64,000 nucleotides of DNA from Castanea sativa (Eukaryota > Streptophyta > Magnoliopsida > Fagales > Fagaceae). Under the pieces are notes generated by a model that saw nothing but the letters and a program-made list of their open reading frames with translations, was not told the origin of the DNA and did not search any database. This document shows positions 32,695 through 43,841 of the stretch, piece by piece. Where the stretch lies: positions 10,064,945 through 10,128,944 of the forward strand of contig NC_134015.1 in assembly GCF_040712315.1 (NCBI RefSeq), written 5' to 3'. The first letter of the stretch is position 1; every line of letters starts with the position of its first letter. The position numbers were made by a program, and so were the translations under genes.

Positions 32695-34600
32695 TGTTGA
32701 TGCCCACTTTGGCAAGAAGGCCTAATAACAAGAAAAAGCCCAACAATATGGGAGAAAATAAAGAAGAAGCATTAGCAAGGTCAGAAGATAAAGAATTAAG
32801 CTTGAATGACAGGAATAATGGTCCATGGGCCTGAAAAATAGTAAAAATGCCTCAAAGAAAGCAAGCGGGCCCGAGGGAGCTCAAAGAAAGAAGTAGTAAA
32901 CCCATGGACATTATGAGAAATGACAAGCAAGCAAAATGGGCTGAAGGAGTCCAAAGGAATGAATTAGTAAATGAGGTCGGTAGAAAGGCCAATAAACCCC
33001 GAAAGTAAAAGATATGGTAATTGGGCTGGGGAAGTCCGAAGAATTTAGCAAAAGCCTACGGGAATGGAGGATTGGAATGGGTTGAGGATGCCCAAAGGAA
33101 TGAAGCGGGCTGAGAATGCCCAAAGGAATAAAATAGGCCAAAGGAAGCCCTAAAATAGTATAAGAACAAGCCCTGCAATGGTACTAGGCTACATGAACTG
33201 AGTAAAAGGAAAGTGTACGGTAGGCCTAAAGGAGGCCTAGCGAGCAAAAGCCAAAGTGCAACACAGCAGAGGCATTGGGATTGCACGGCAGAAGTGTCAG
33301 CCGACCCACAAAGAAGGTAAGGGATGGATTGAAGAAGGAAAGACCCATGCCCAAGCAAAACCTAGCCCAGGGAGGAAGTAAGATACAAAACATGAAGACC
33401 TAGTGACTTATTCATGCCACAAGAGGTTAATAATGAGTAGCAGAACGTGCAACAAAGACCAGACAAACCCCCAAGCCATGGCAAACACATGAATAGAAGA
33501 TAAGCCATGGACTTACATGGAAGTGGAGCACACATAAGGCTCAAATACCACCCACTTGTACCTAGCCAATACATGAGCGGCGGGCCATGGGTCAGAGGTA
33601 AGAGAGAGTATAGTCTGGTGGTGGGGAGAAGGGGGAAGTCTATTCTGGGGTTCCTGCTCAAGCTTTTTTGGGGAAAATGTACTGCTAGAATGACATATCA
33701 CCCAAAAGATGGAAAGATGAGCTAGAATCACTAGGTGCATGCCATAGGAGTTAGTGAGAGAGAATGTCCAACCTTTATTCGGATGGGAATGCCACAGAGA
33801 GCAAGAAAACAAAACAAAACTCTTTTGTCTGGGAATGGAACGTGGTACAGCCAGCATAGGGAAGTAGTGATGGTTGAGCAGCTGACAGGCCAGTGGGTGG
33901 TCTGGGAAAGACACATCCATACTAGGACAAAAACAGTTGAGGGGTAAAATAGTAAAATCCATCACGGCAGGTAGTATAAAAAGGTCTTGGTTGTGCACAG
34001 TAAAGAAAAGGCAAGCACGAGAGATGAAAACAAAGAAAAGCAAGTAAGAAAAGAAGAAAAAAAAAAGATAAGAAAGAAAAGAGGTAACATAGAAACTAGA
34101 AAGAAAATAGAGAGTAAGGAAGCAAGAGTGTGATAGTGCATGCACCAATAGACTACTTCCTTCTCTCCCTCTCAATAGCCTACTCCCTAATGAGGATTAA
34201 AGGATTGGAGGATAAGCCATCTAGGCTCGTTTTTTCAAAGTGAGTAATTTTCATGGTAGGATTCCCGTTGTGAGATTGCCCACATTGAGGAAAGGCTCTC
34301 TTCCTGGACTTAACTCTCTTAAGGAATCAAGCACGATAGACTAACCATTTCTCTTTTGTCTTAATTGTTCAAGCATTTAATATTATTTTCTTTTCTTTTC
34401 TTTTATTGTTGTTATTAACCTATTTTTTGTTGTACTCATATCACTGTGTTATTTCCTCTTTGCTAATAAAAGTGGTTTAATCATTGTTTTATGGCTGACA
34501 ACAAGCATATTCCTCTTATTTTATCATATTGTACCCTCTTGCTATAACATTTTTGTGACAGCATTTTCTGTTGTGGGCACGTGACCAAGATCCCAGCAAA
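32695..34600 (+). mobile_element. Probable solo LTR or LTR-like unit, right end uncertain
   Basis: Starts TGTTGATGCCCACTTTGG. The first kilobase consists of loosely repeated blocks such as gcccaaaggaatgaa. A TATA box (tataaaaagg, 33974-33983) is followed by a purine-rich leader and later by gctaataaaagtgg (about 34463), which could be the LTR poly(A) signal. No gag-pol frame is present. Long open frames on the minus strand (33513-34175) are low-complexity complements and resemble nothing. The right boundary could lie anywhere between about 34580 and 34740, and no target duplication was established. Confidence 0.45.
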
Positions 34601-35100
34601 GGGGCCCTACCTTGTGCACAAGCTGGCTTGAGGTGGGTTCTAGTCAAGTCAGTCTTGACTCTCCTACCCCAGAACTATTGGGTCATAACGCGACAGGAAG
34701 CAGTCCAGCCCAGAAGTACAAAAAGGCCCACCACACAAATTTAGATGAACAACTCACACATGAAAAAGAAATTCATTTAATAAAAAAATTTTTTGCATCT
34801 AAGCAAATTAGAAGAATAGATTTTATTTAAAAAATATTATTTACTTAAATTTAAATATATAAAAAACTTGAATTTAAACATCGCCTTAGGCCCAAAATCA
34901 CTTGAGCCACCATCCTTGTGTTAAGAGAAAGACAAAGGAATCTATTCAATACTTTCATGATCATAATGGTCTTTCTTAAAATTATATCATGACTACTATT
35001 TTTGTATTGATAAGAAAAAAAAGAAAAAGAAAAAAAAGAAATAAGAAGGAATTTGTGATCTATAAGATTTCTTACCATCTCATTATATCTTTTCCTAGGA
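34601..35100. other. Gene-free stretch
   Basis: No gene is seen. The part to about 34740 may still belong to the LTR-like unit on the left. Confidence 0.45.
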
Positions 35101-35250
35101 AAATTCTTAGGTAGTCCCGGAGTATAGTGAAATGGTGCTCCCTCCTCTCACATTCATGGTGGACCCCATCATGAATTTAATGAACGGACCCCACCATGAA
35201 TGTGAGAGGAGGGAGTACCATTCTCCGTGCTCCGGGAGTACCTAAGAATT
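35101..35250. mobile_element. Hairpin MITE, about 150 bp
   Basis: The two halves are near-perfect inverses: ttcttaggtagtcccggag at the left against ctccgggagtacctaagaa at the right, and ctcctctcacattcatggtg against its complement across a short centre. Transcribed RNA would form one long stem. Diverged relatives occur at 30240-30400, 30605-30765 and 38663-38830. Confidence 0.85.
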
Positions 35251-35689
35251 ACTCCTTTTCCTAATAACCACGAAAATAAGAAAGGAAACCAAGAGAAATA
35301 AATTTTTTTTTTGGGGAAGAACTGACACTTTTTTTTTTATTGGAGGAAATGGTAAGTAATTTTATTGCAGTAAATCATATTGAAATACACTATCCAAAGT
35401 GGTAGATCTTCTAACCATACGTCAAGAACCAATACTTCTATATCTTTGTATATATCTACTCAATCATTTACAAAAATGATTATGCTAAACTTAAGGTTAA
35501 ATTATATATCTCACATGCCTCAATAATGTCAAATTTTACTAATAAAATATATTAACTTTCCTATCGAAAAAGAAATCTGTTAACTTTAATTCTTCTAAAA
35601 AAAATCTGATAAATTTAATAACCATAAAATTATAAAGAAAAAGAAAAACTTTAATATGCATAAAATCATTGTTTCCATTATTATTATTT
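35251..35689. other. AT-rich gene-free stretch
   Basis: No gene or clear repeat is seen. Confidence 0.55.
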
Positions 35690-36103
35690 ACTAATCACAT
35701 ACCGGCGCGTTGCACGTGATAATTTTTTTAAGATGGTCTCATTAAATATTTTATTAATACTATAATTTTAGTTATTAATCATTGGTTTTTCATTAGTTTT
35801 TAAGCTAATAAAAACCTTAAATATACTTTTTTTTACCTTTACACACACACACCTAGATATAAGTAGTGAATCTTTACATATACCTTTTAGAAAAACTTTA
35901 TATATTCCACTTTTTTGTATGCGTAAAATTATAGACTACTACTCCATAATGATAGTGACTAACTAATTTTATATATTTTTTTAGTGATCTCATTTGTAAT
36001 TTTTTTTTACCATTATCATATATTTACTAACTAATGATTTGCATAACAAAGACGATAAATGAGAGGTAGCATTGTTCATTAGATTTTCGAAAGTAATAGT
36101 GTA

Positions 36104-36113
<10 letters not shown>

Positions 36114-36145
<32 letters not shown>
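36114..36145. repeat. (AT)n microsatellite
   Basis: AT dinucleotide run of about 32 bases. Confidence 0.9.
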
Positions 36146-36150
<5 letters not shown>

Positions 36151-36721
36151 ATAAGGTTAAATGAAATGTCAAAAAAAAAAAGATTTTTAAATTTTCTAAC
36201 TTTATTTCTTATGTAATTTCTACTACTATCAGAGAACATCTCCTTTTTAGTTATGATTAATATGGTTTCCATAGTTAGAGTTTGATTAGTTTTAAATTTA
36301 AATTTAGTACTATGATTGTATTTAATTGTTGATTGTTGATTTAATTTTTGAAGTGAATTTAATGGTTTATGTTACAACACTGTAAAGTTTTTAATGTTGT
36401 GATCTCTATTTTATTTTTTACTTCTCCTTACAACCTCTTTGTTTTCCAATCAACGATTACTAATTGATTTTTTTTTTCTTTATCTACTCTTTATTACTTT
36501 GTATTGGTTTTTTTTTAATACCATCTCTCCCTCTCTCTCTCCATTGGCAACCTATCGTTTTCCAAATTTTGATGATGATTCTATGACATTAAATATGCAT
36601 TATTAGTTTTTTTTTTTTTAATTTAGTGTTTCTAACTTGATATGTTTTGTATTTCATTCTTCCTTTGATGAATTGGGTGTGAGAATGAGTGTTTCCCTAG
36701 CATTACTCCACTTAATGTGGA

Positions 36722-37775
36722 CAATTTTATTTATTTAATTTAGGCAAAATATTATTTTTTAAAATAAAAAAGGAGTGAAAATATAAATAATTTAATGATA
36801 TATATAGGGGATGTGGCTGAATTTAAATGTTAAATAAAATGATATGAGAAAAAAAAATAAAAATAAAATACATAACAATAAACACTAACTTATCCAAATA
36901 ATTCTATGTAATATAATAATAGTACATTCTTATATACTATTTTTAATTATTTATAATGCTATATGATAATATTTAACAACCAAAGTCATAAAAAAATAAT
37001 AAAAAAACTTAAAACACAAAACTAAATCCCATCAACCAAAATAGAGTTCTAAAGAATACAAAACTTAATCAAGTTAAAATAGAGATGCAAGAAATATAAA
37101 AATAAAAATCCACCAAAAAATTGAGTGAGAAAGAGTGGGAAATAACAACTTTTTTGTGAGAGAAAATTATGTAAAGAATGGAAGAGTGAATGGCAAATTT
37201 ATAATAAGAGGATGATAATAAAAAGAAACAAAATAAAGGAAGATAAAAGGAAAGAGGAAGAGTTATATCAAGGTAGAATGTTTGGAGAGATGAAAAGGTA
37301 AAGAGAAGGAGAAAGATTGGAGAAAGTGTAAATGTTAAAAAAAATGAGGACAATTTGATGAGCACAATTTTCTTTTATTTGAATTTAAGTAAAATATTAC
37401 ATTTTTTATTTTTTAAAACAAAAAGAGAGAGAAAATATAAATAATTAAATGATAAAGAGGATGTGGTTGAATTTCAACGTTGAGAAAAATAGAAGAGAAG
37501 AAAAAAATAAGAAAAATTAAAAGATATAACAATAAACACTAAATTATCCAAATTATGCTATGTAATGGAATACTACTTTATTTTTATCTACTATATTTAA
37601 TTTTTTATAATGTAGTCGGATAAAATTTAACAATCAAAGAGCAAAATAATAATAATAATAATAATAACTTAAAACACAAAACTAAATCGTATCAACCTAA
37701 ATTAGAATTCTTAAAAACACAAAAATTTATCAACTTAAAGCCGAGATGCAATAAAAAATAAAAATACACCGAAAC

Positions 37776-37807
<32 letters not shown>

Positions 37808-37990
37808 CTATGCATATAATGGAAAAGAGTGACAAATTTATGGTAAGAGGGAATGGATAAAAAGAGACAATTAAAGGAAGATGAAGGGAAAGATAAATAA
37901 CAATATTAAAGTAAAGGGTAGTGGGGAGATGAAAAGGCAAGGGAACAAGAAAGTGTAAATATTTTAAAAATAAGTGAATGTAAAAAAAAT
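36722..37990 (+). repeat. Two diverged tandem units of about 640 bp
   Basis: Units begin at 36722 and 37365 (caatttt then aaaatatt). They share gaggatgtgg or ggggatgtggctgaattt, acaataaacactaa, cttaaaacacaaaactaaat and aagtgtaaat. The second unit holds a GA run at 37779-37806. Open frames on the complement are low-complexity and rejected. Confidence 0.8.
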
Positions 37991-38205
37991 TATAGGAAAA
38001 TTGGAAATAAAAAAGAAATATATATAGATGTTAAAACCGACAAAAATGAATATATAAAGTCAATAATCTATATATATATATATTTGTAAAAAAATAGGAA
38101 TAAATAATAAATAATAATTATGTGGTGAATGACGTTGCGATGAGGTGACGCAATAGGAGCTCAGCAGCGATAAATGTCATGCTTCAACTTTTAATAATAT
38201 ATTGT

Positions 38206-38662
38206 TTAGCACCAAGTAGCTAAAAGGCCAATACAAAAACACCTTTTATTGTAACTGAATATATTCACCTATGTTTCTTTTGCTTTAAGCTTAAGAAGTC
38301 CATTTCTCAACATTGAGAGACGTACAACTTTGCCAAAAGCCTTAAAATTCACCAATATGGCACAATTTAGTGCTTTTTATGGACATATTCAAGATTCAAA
38401 TTTTCCACCCCTTTTTTGCCTTTCACATTAAGCCTTTACTATAGGATGTTATAGACTTGAAGCCATTGGTTGTGACTTAGTTTTGAGTCCAAGTACAAAC
38501 CAAGACTCACTCTCTCTCTCTCTCTCATTTTTTGTGTGTACATGGCAAATAATATTTTTATTGGATTGGGGTAGATTAGAGATAACATTTAAGTTTGGAA
38601 TAATCCATTTTCAAAAGTAATTAAATAGATTTAGAACAAAGATAAAAAGAAACATATAGTGA
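38206..38662. other. Gene-free stretch
   Basis: No gene is seen. A short CT run lies at about 38510-38526. Confidence 0.5.
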
Positions 38663-38830
38663 TCAAAGTATGAGTAACTATTAAGTACTCCAAAGTATGA
38701 TGATGTGGTGTTCCTTTCTTTTAGATTCATGATGGATCCTATTAATTAAGTTTATTGTGGAGTCTACAAGAATAAGAGAGGAGGACGTACTATGTTACTG
38801 TACTCTGAGATTACTTAATAATTTTCTTTA
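38663..38830. mobile_element. Diverged member of the hairpin MITE family
   Basis: Arms ttaagtactccaaagtat and actctgagattacttaata plus a centre with ttcatgatggatcc correspond to the element at 35101-35250, with many substitutions. Confidence 0.6.
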
Positions 38831-39700
38831 AAGCATTTGAGATTCTTAATATCATTAATTATTTTTTGTTTATAAAGAACGAATTACAAGAAATCTTGTG
38901 GATGAATATTGTCAAAGTAATAAGAATAGAAAAAAAGGAAAAAGGTAGGAAAGTGATTAAGAGAGACAGAGAGAACCATAATTTACTTTTCTTTTTATCT
39001 TTTTCTTTTTCACTTGTTTTTAGATTTTGGCATAATGTTGTTATCATTAACCTATGAGACTGTAAGGTACTTTAGTGGCCGTTCAAAAGATGTAAATTAT
39101 AGAAAATGATAAGCTACAAAATTGAGAGATAAAGAAAGAAGCATACGAATCTATTTATTGAACAAGTTTTCATATAATTGTTTTTTTTTTAAAAAGTAGA
39201 ATATATAATTTTATATACAAAAACAATGTTACGGTTAGGGACCAAATAAGTAATTTATCCTAGAATATATAGTTTCATATACAATACAAGTACAATCATA
39301 ATAAATTTATATTAATAACAACCATAATTATCAAATTTTATATTTAGAAGAAAATAAAAGAGAGAAAAGAATTAAAATATGTTACTGGCAAGTATATATA
39401 TAAACTTAAGCATTCATGAGTTATTTATTTATATAAATATTTTTCTAAAATGAATTTTAAAATGAAGAGAAGAAAAAATTATTAAAAAATTATTATTTCC
39501 TTTTTAATAATTTGTCCTTGAACCAGAACTTTTTTTGTTTTTTACTAATGTTAGGGAAAAAAACTCAATTAATTGAATTGTATTTTTTTTCCCATAGATT
39601 TTACTAAATCCACACTTATTTGTCAAATAGTATCTTTTATTAAGAGGCAATTTCATACAAATGACGTATTCAAAAAATTTGTACCAAATTAACCATAAAA
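38831..39700. other. AT-rich gene-free stretch
   Basis: Short overlapping frames on both strands around 38860-39057 are lysine/phenylalanine-rich and not credible. No gene is seen. Confidence 0.6.
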
Positions 39701-39853
39701 GATCGAGTTAGCTCATTTGATAAAATCTCTAATGGTTGTATAAGAGATATGAGGTTCAATCCCTGTCTACACCAAAAACTAATTGGTGTCTTGGTTTGAT
39801 GATAGATCATCATCAGAAGCAGGCACCATAGGTTGAAACTCTCTTAAAAAAGA
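39701..39853 (+). mobile_element. tRNA-derived SINE
   Basis: Begins gatcgagttagctcatttga (A-box region), has a B box gaggttcaatccc at about 39751-39763, then the tRNA-unrelated body with gatcatcatcagaagcaggc, and ends ctcttaaaaaagaaag. Same family as 28438-28610 but opposite orientation. Confidence 0.8.
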
Positions 39854-40286
39854 AAGATAGTCTCTTCAATGCATAACCCATTGAGAATTAAAATTTTAGT
39901 ATGATAATGTTTAGGGGAAAAAACATATTAGCAATGAGTTTGGAACGAAAATAATTAAATAAAACATAATAAAGAACAGATTAGAGAAAAGACAAAAAGA
40001 GTACATCAATCAAAGTGCTCAAATTAATTCCTTGCTGATTTACTTTTCTTCTTGTTTTTCATTTTCTTTTGTGTTTGTGAAGTTTTATATTTTTGGCACG
40101 ATGGCATAATTTAATGAAAGTATGAGGAACATTTCTTCATAACAAAAGGTGACAGTCCTCTAGGTCGAGCTATATATATGGAAGAAGTTGTAGATGAGCT
40201 CCAAGGTGAACTCAACATAACTGGAGCTACTTGGGAATATTTTGGAGATGTTTCAAAGCGTGAAATGGATTTTTGTTATTGTAAGT
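39854..40286. other. Gene-free stretch
   Basis: A short open segment at about 40180-40275 starts atggaagaagttgtagatga. It resembles coding sequence in composition, but I do not recognise a protein and it is cut by the CACTA terminus at 40287. Confidence 0.4.
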
Positions 40287-40670
40287 CACTACAAAAAACG
40301 CAGGTCTTAGGCCGCGTTTTTTTCAGCCGCGTTTGCAAAAACGCGGCCTAAGACCCTAGTTGGGCCGCGTTTCTCAGAAACGCACCCACATCATCTGATT
40401 TATAGCCGCGTGGGTTGAACGCAGCCCAAGCCCAAGTTTGTAGCTGCGTTTTTTGGGTCTTAGGCCGGGTTTTGTGATTTATGGGCTGAAGCCGTGTTTT
40501 TAAAACGCGGCTTCAGACCCATCTGAAATATATACATTTTTTGTTTATTTATGTCTTGAAGCCGCGTTTTTAAAACGCGGCTCTAGTTCTGTCCTAAAGC
40601 CGCGTTTATTGAAAAACGCGGCCATAGTTACCCTAAAGCCGCGTTTTAAAAAACGGGGCTAAAACACCTT
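40287..40670 (+). mobile_element. CACTA element 5' terminus with palindromic subterminal repeats
   Basis: The sequence cactacaaaaaacgcagg at 40287 is a CACTA-type terminus. It is followed within 380 bp by about ten copies, in both orientations, of gccgcgtttt / aaaacgcggc, several arranged as perfect short palindromes (gccgcgtttttaaaacgcggc). Dense inverted subterminal motifs are where CACTA transposase binds. The motif family differs from that of the end at 5363. The partner terminus is not in the window as far as I can see. Confidence 0.8.
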
Positions 40671-40682
40671 ACTATAAATTAA

Positions 40683-40945
40683 AAATAACAAATCTCCTTG
40701 CCAAAAAGATCCCTTGCTCTGTCTAAGCACTTCGAACCCAATGCCCTCAAAACCCAAACCAAAGCACTCTCACTCACCTCTGAGCTAGCCACCATCCCAG
40801 TCCTCTCCTTCACCGGCGGCAAAATTGGTGAGACCCAACTCGAACTGAAGTCCGCCCCACCCGATATCGTCCGCGCCACCCTCACCTGCATCGTCACTGA
40901 CCTCCAGACCAAGCGCCGCGGCACCGCCTCCACCCTCACTGCCTT
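40683..40945 (+). pseudogene. RPL4: Fragment of plastid ribosomal protein L4 (uL4c) gene
   Basis: The frame reads LSKHFEPNALKTQTKALS then SELATIPVLSFTGGKIGET, QLELKSAPPD and VTDLQTKRRGTASTLT. This is the nuclear-encoded chloroplast 50S protein L4: the end of its transit peptide and the first third of the mature domain. After STLT the expected RGEVRGGG segment is replaced by unrelated sequence and the frame ends at 40980-40982. The normal ATG and the rest of the protein are missing, and the alanine-arginine stretch before VTDL is altered. It starts about 15 bp after the subterminal repeats of a CACTA end, so it is most likely a captured gene piece. Confidence 0.85.
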
Positions 40946-41029
40946 GGGTCTCTCCAACTCTCAATCTCACTCAAGACACTGACAGGGCCGAGTAACAGTA
41001 AGTTTTTAAAATTAATTGTTTTGATTTTT

Positions 41030-41233
41030 GTTTTAGGGTTTCCATTTTTGTTTTTGGGTTTCGATTTTAGGTTTAGGGTTTTGATTTTAGGTTTAGGGTT
41101 TTGATTTTGTGATTGTAGGGTTCCGATTTTGTGATTGTAGGGTTTCGATTTTAGGTTTAGGGTTTTGATTTTAGGTTTAGGGTTTCCATTTGGGGTTTAG
41201 GGTTTCGATTTTGGTTTAGGGTTTTGATTGCAG
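41030..41233 (+). repeat. Degenerate tandem repeat rich in TTTAGGG
   Basis: About ten units of the kind gggttttgattttaggttta. They contain tttaggg, the plant telomere heptamer, but in 19-22 bp units rather than as a pure heptamer array, so this looks like a 5'-leader or intron repeat rather than telomeric DNA. Confidence 0.75.
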
Positions 41234-42269
41234 GGGTTGATTTCAATGGAATCCCCTCACTCTGGACCAATCAATCGACAAAAAAAGTTGGGTTTTGGGA
41301 TGCAAAATCTGATCCCAACAAATCCATCCGCTATGGATCAAAACTCATACTTAGATCATACAAGTTAAGTTAGGTTACCAATTTGAGATTATGCTCCATA
41401 GGAAAAGGGGAGAGTTGGTTGCTTACATACCCCCATCCTAAAGAATTTCCAATAGGTATTTTCTTTGAGAGAACAACATACCATGTGAAGAGCGAAGGAC
41501 AATTATCCCCAAGAAGTATGTTAGAAGGCCAAATTATTTGATATGAAATCGAGCATGTAGAAATTTTTGATAGACATTTGGTTTAACATGAGAATCATAG
41601 ATCTTATTCCACGCAAGAAACTAAACTACAACATAACAACAGCAAAGGAAAAAGTACATACATGGTCTGAAAAGCATACACTTCTTGATAGACTCTGATT
41701 CAATGAAGGAGAAACACACTAATTGAAGCAGAGATAATAAGAGGCCACAAACTGTTCTACAAAATGTGTATGTGAGAAAAGCAATGTTTGTAGTCAAAGA
41801 ATCAATAACATCTAGAAGCATCAAATGTTACAAAAACTGACTAATAGGTAAGGAGTCTAAGCAAGACACAAGTCACACAATTGTGCCATGTGCAAAAAAG
41901 CTTAGGAAAACAAAAGTGGTAACCTTTTTCTATGTATTTTAATTTCAATGCAAAATCTTGTGACACTGCACAGCTACAGAATTAGCTAAGCATGCACTAG
42001 TCAATGAGGATCCACAAGTGTGGTTAGAGGAATACCCTCTTGGCCCTCAAACTCTTGTATAGTTTTCTGAATATTAGTTATAATATATCTGTCGTCTTTT
42101 ACTCAAAATTTTGGTCTGTTTTGCAGCTGGGTAAATCTGACTTTTACGTCCAAATTGTCCTAAATATCTGCTTCCAGACATCATTAAATCTGATTTTTGT
42201 TTTTATTTTTTGGTTTTTGTTGGACAAGGAAGAATGTTTTGATATTATTAATTGTTCTTTGATTGTAAG
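41234..42269. other. Intron-like or spacer sequence
   Basis: A stretch from 41234, directly after ttgcag, stays open in two frames for about 45 codons and could be another captured exon. I could not assign it. The rest is AT-rich spacer. Confidence 0.4.
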
Positions 42270-42374
42270 GTATTGTTACGCGGAGGCCGTTAGTGTTGCA
42301 ACTTCATAAGACAGAAGGGGGGCAAGAATATGCAGAGTTTCTCCATGCACCAAAGAGAAGGTTAACCGATTTTG
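42270..42374 (+). pseudogene. DRP1: Isolated exon of a dynamin-related protein (DRP1 type)
   Basis: Between a good acceptor (tttgattgtaag) and a good donor (gtatgt) the 105 bases read [20 protein letters not shown] followed by [14 protein letters not shown]. This is the segment just after the P-loop in the GTPase domain of plant DRP1 (phragmoplastin) proteins. The exon is phase 1 at both ends, as the gene family would need. Neither the preceding exon with the GxxxSGKSS P-loop nor the next exon (VRKEI...) is present on either side, including beyond the nested copia element. It is therefore a lone exon with flanking intron DNA, that is, a genomic fragment rather than a gene. Confidence 0.85.
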
Positions 42375-42386
42375 GTATGTCAACTT

Positions 42387-43827
42387 TGAAGGAAAAATTC
42401 TGGTTTTGCATCTCATGCAAAACCCACAGCGGAAGCGATGAACTAGGATCTATTTCATTCATGATTGATAACGTGCATTATGTAAATTTCAGAATTTAAG
42501 AACAAGATAGCGTACCTTGGTGTAAAGAAATTCAAAACAAAGATCAGAAGCACTTGGGAACACTTTTAATCTTCACTCCAATTCCACTTTACGCCCAAGA
42601 TGTGTGGTCTCTCAATCAGTTTTTCAAAGGGAGAATGAAAGTGTGTCTCACACTCTCTCACACACCGTTTCCTTTTTTTTTTTTTCTAAACTCTCCTTAT
42701 AAAAATTCTGTATGTTTCTCCCTTTATAACTAACTGATTATCTAATTGGGCTGGCCTATTGGGCCTTTCCAATTGGGCTTTAGTGTGTGGCTTGGAGTGG
42801 GACCAAAAGGGACCAATAAAACACTAGCTCCAATGGGCCTTGGGCTTTTCCGTCAACTCTTGACAAGTCCAAAGTTACCATTAATTATATTTAATACCAC
42901 TATATAAATATAATTGCACTCTAGGCCTTATTAATAAATTATATCCCAAGACTTTATTATACACGTAACCCCTTCATAAAATATTCGTAGTAATACAAAG
43001 TCATAAACGTAGACTGCCACTTTGTAAATTACTACATCTTATTCTTGAGTACCCGGTTTAATTCTTTAAAGTTATTCATTATATATTTATGAAATCCAAT
43101 TTCATAAATATATACTTTAGTAATTTCTTACTAAAGTGGTTAGGCCTAACTCTCTGAATAACTGAAACCATTAAACTTATCTCAAGGGAATATTTTATAT
43201 CTCCATCAAGAGACTATGAATTCCATCTTGAGAATATATGTTCCATCAACACTAAATGTGGCTGCCCAACATACTGAGGTTTTGACCGTTATTTCAGATC
43301 TCACTCCTGATATATCAAAGCAACCTACACTTCATGATTAGGTCCATTATTCTCTCGGTGATTAAGAGTTCATGCAAATAGAAGTCGTGAGATTTATTAT
43401 TCATTTGACAGTCGTTAGAAGAATAATAAATCTCACAATAGTCCTGTTCAATATGTTTTAACTCTTAAAACATATCAACATATCAACTAAAAGCTTCCAC
43501 TTCCATGATCAAGACAAATCATCTTAGTTGACACGTTATAGTCTTCGCAGATGAAATGCCCAATTTCATCACCGACTACGAACTATTAATTCTGAGTTTA
43601 CAAAGAACTTGTGATTTACATCTTCTGTGACTTTTCACATAAATCACATACAATGCATCTCATGGACTATATGATAATGTCCCATATTCACGTAACCACT
43701 ATTTTAGATAATAATAAAATAACTTTATCAAACACAATATTAAGTCATACATCATGTCATACATAATGTCATACATAATATCATACATAGCATCATACAA
43801 TAGGATTTAAGGGCACTAATCCTAACA
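42387..43827 (-). repeat. 3' LTR of the young copia element
   Basis: 1441 bp. Contains a short internal tandem of cataatgtcatacata near its start (43741-43800) and a poly-T tract near 42675. Confidence 0.95.
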
Positions 43828-43838
43828 ATCTCCCACTT
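43828..43838 (-). other. Polypurine tract of the young copia element
   Basis: On the minus strand aagtgggagat lies directly upstream of the 3' LTR and just past the pol stop at 43842. Confidence 0.88.
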
Positions 43839-43841
43839 GCC

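Larger units (their letters stand above)
35690..38205 (-). mobile_element. Helitron-like element, non-autonomous
   Basis: On the minus strand the right side begins near 38200 with aatatattattaaaagttga and has a GC-richer block (gacgttgcgatgaggtgacg on the plus strand near 38130), as in plant Helitron 5' ends. The left side carries, on the minus strand, cacgtgcaacgcgccggt (35701-35718), a hairpin-like block about 10 nt before attagt, which could be a mutated CTAG terminus. There is no Rep/helicase gene, target duplication or inverted repeat. The identification is by resemblance of the ends only. Confidence 0.4.

Noticed and set aside
33513..34175. 220-codon open frame on the minus strand
   Set aside because: Low-complexity (runs of F, S, L) complement of a purine-rich LTR-like leader; overlapping frames are equally open and none resembles a known protein.
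37069..37940. Two minus-strand frames of 82-98 codons
   Set aside because: Composition-driven (F, L, S, Y) complements of purine-rich tandem repeat units in the Helitron-like element.
41030..41233. Interstitial telomere array
   Set aside because: The heptamer is embedded in longer, irregular units rather than repeated head to tail.
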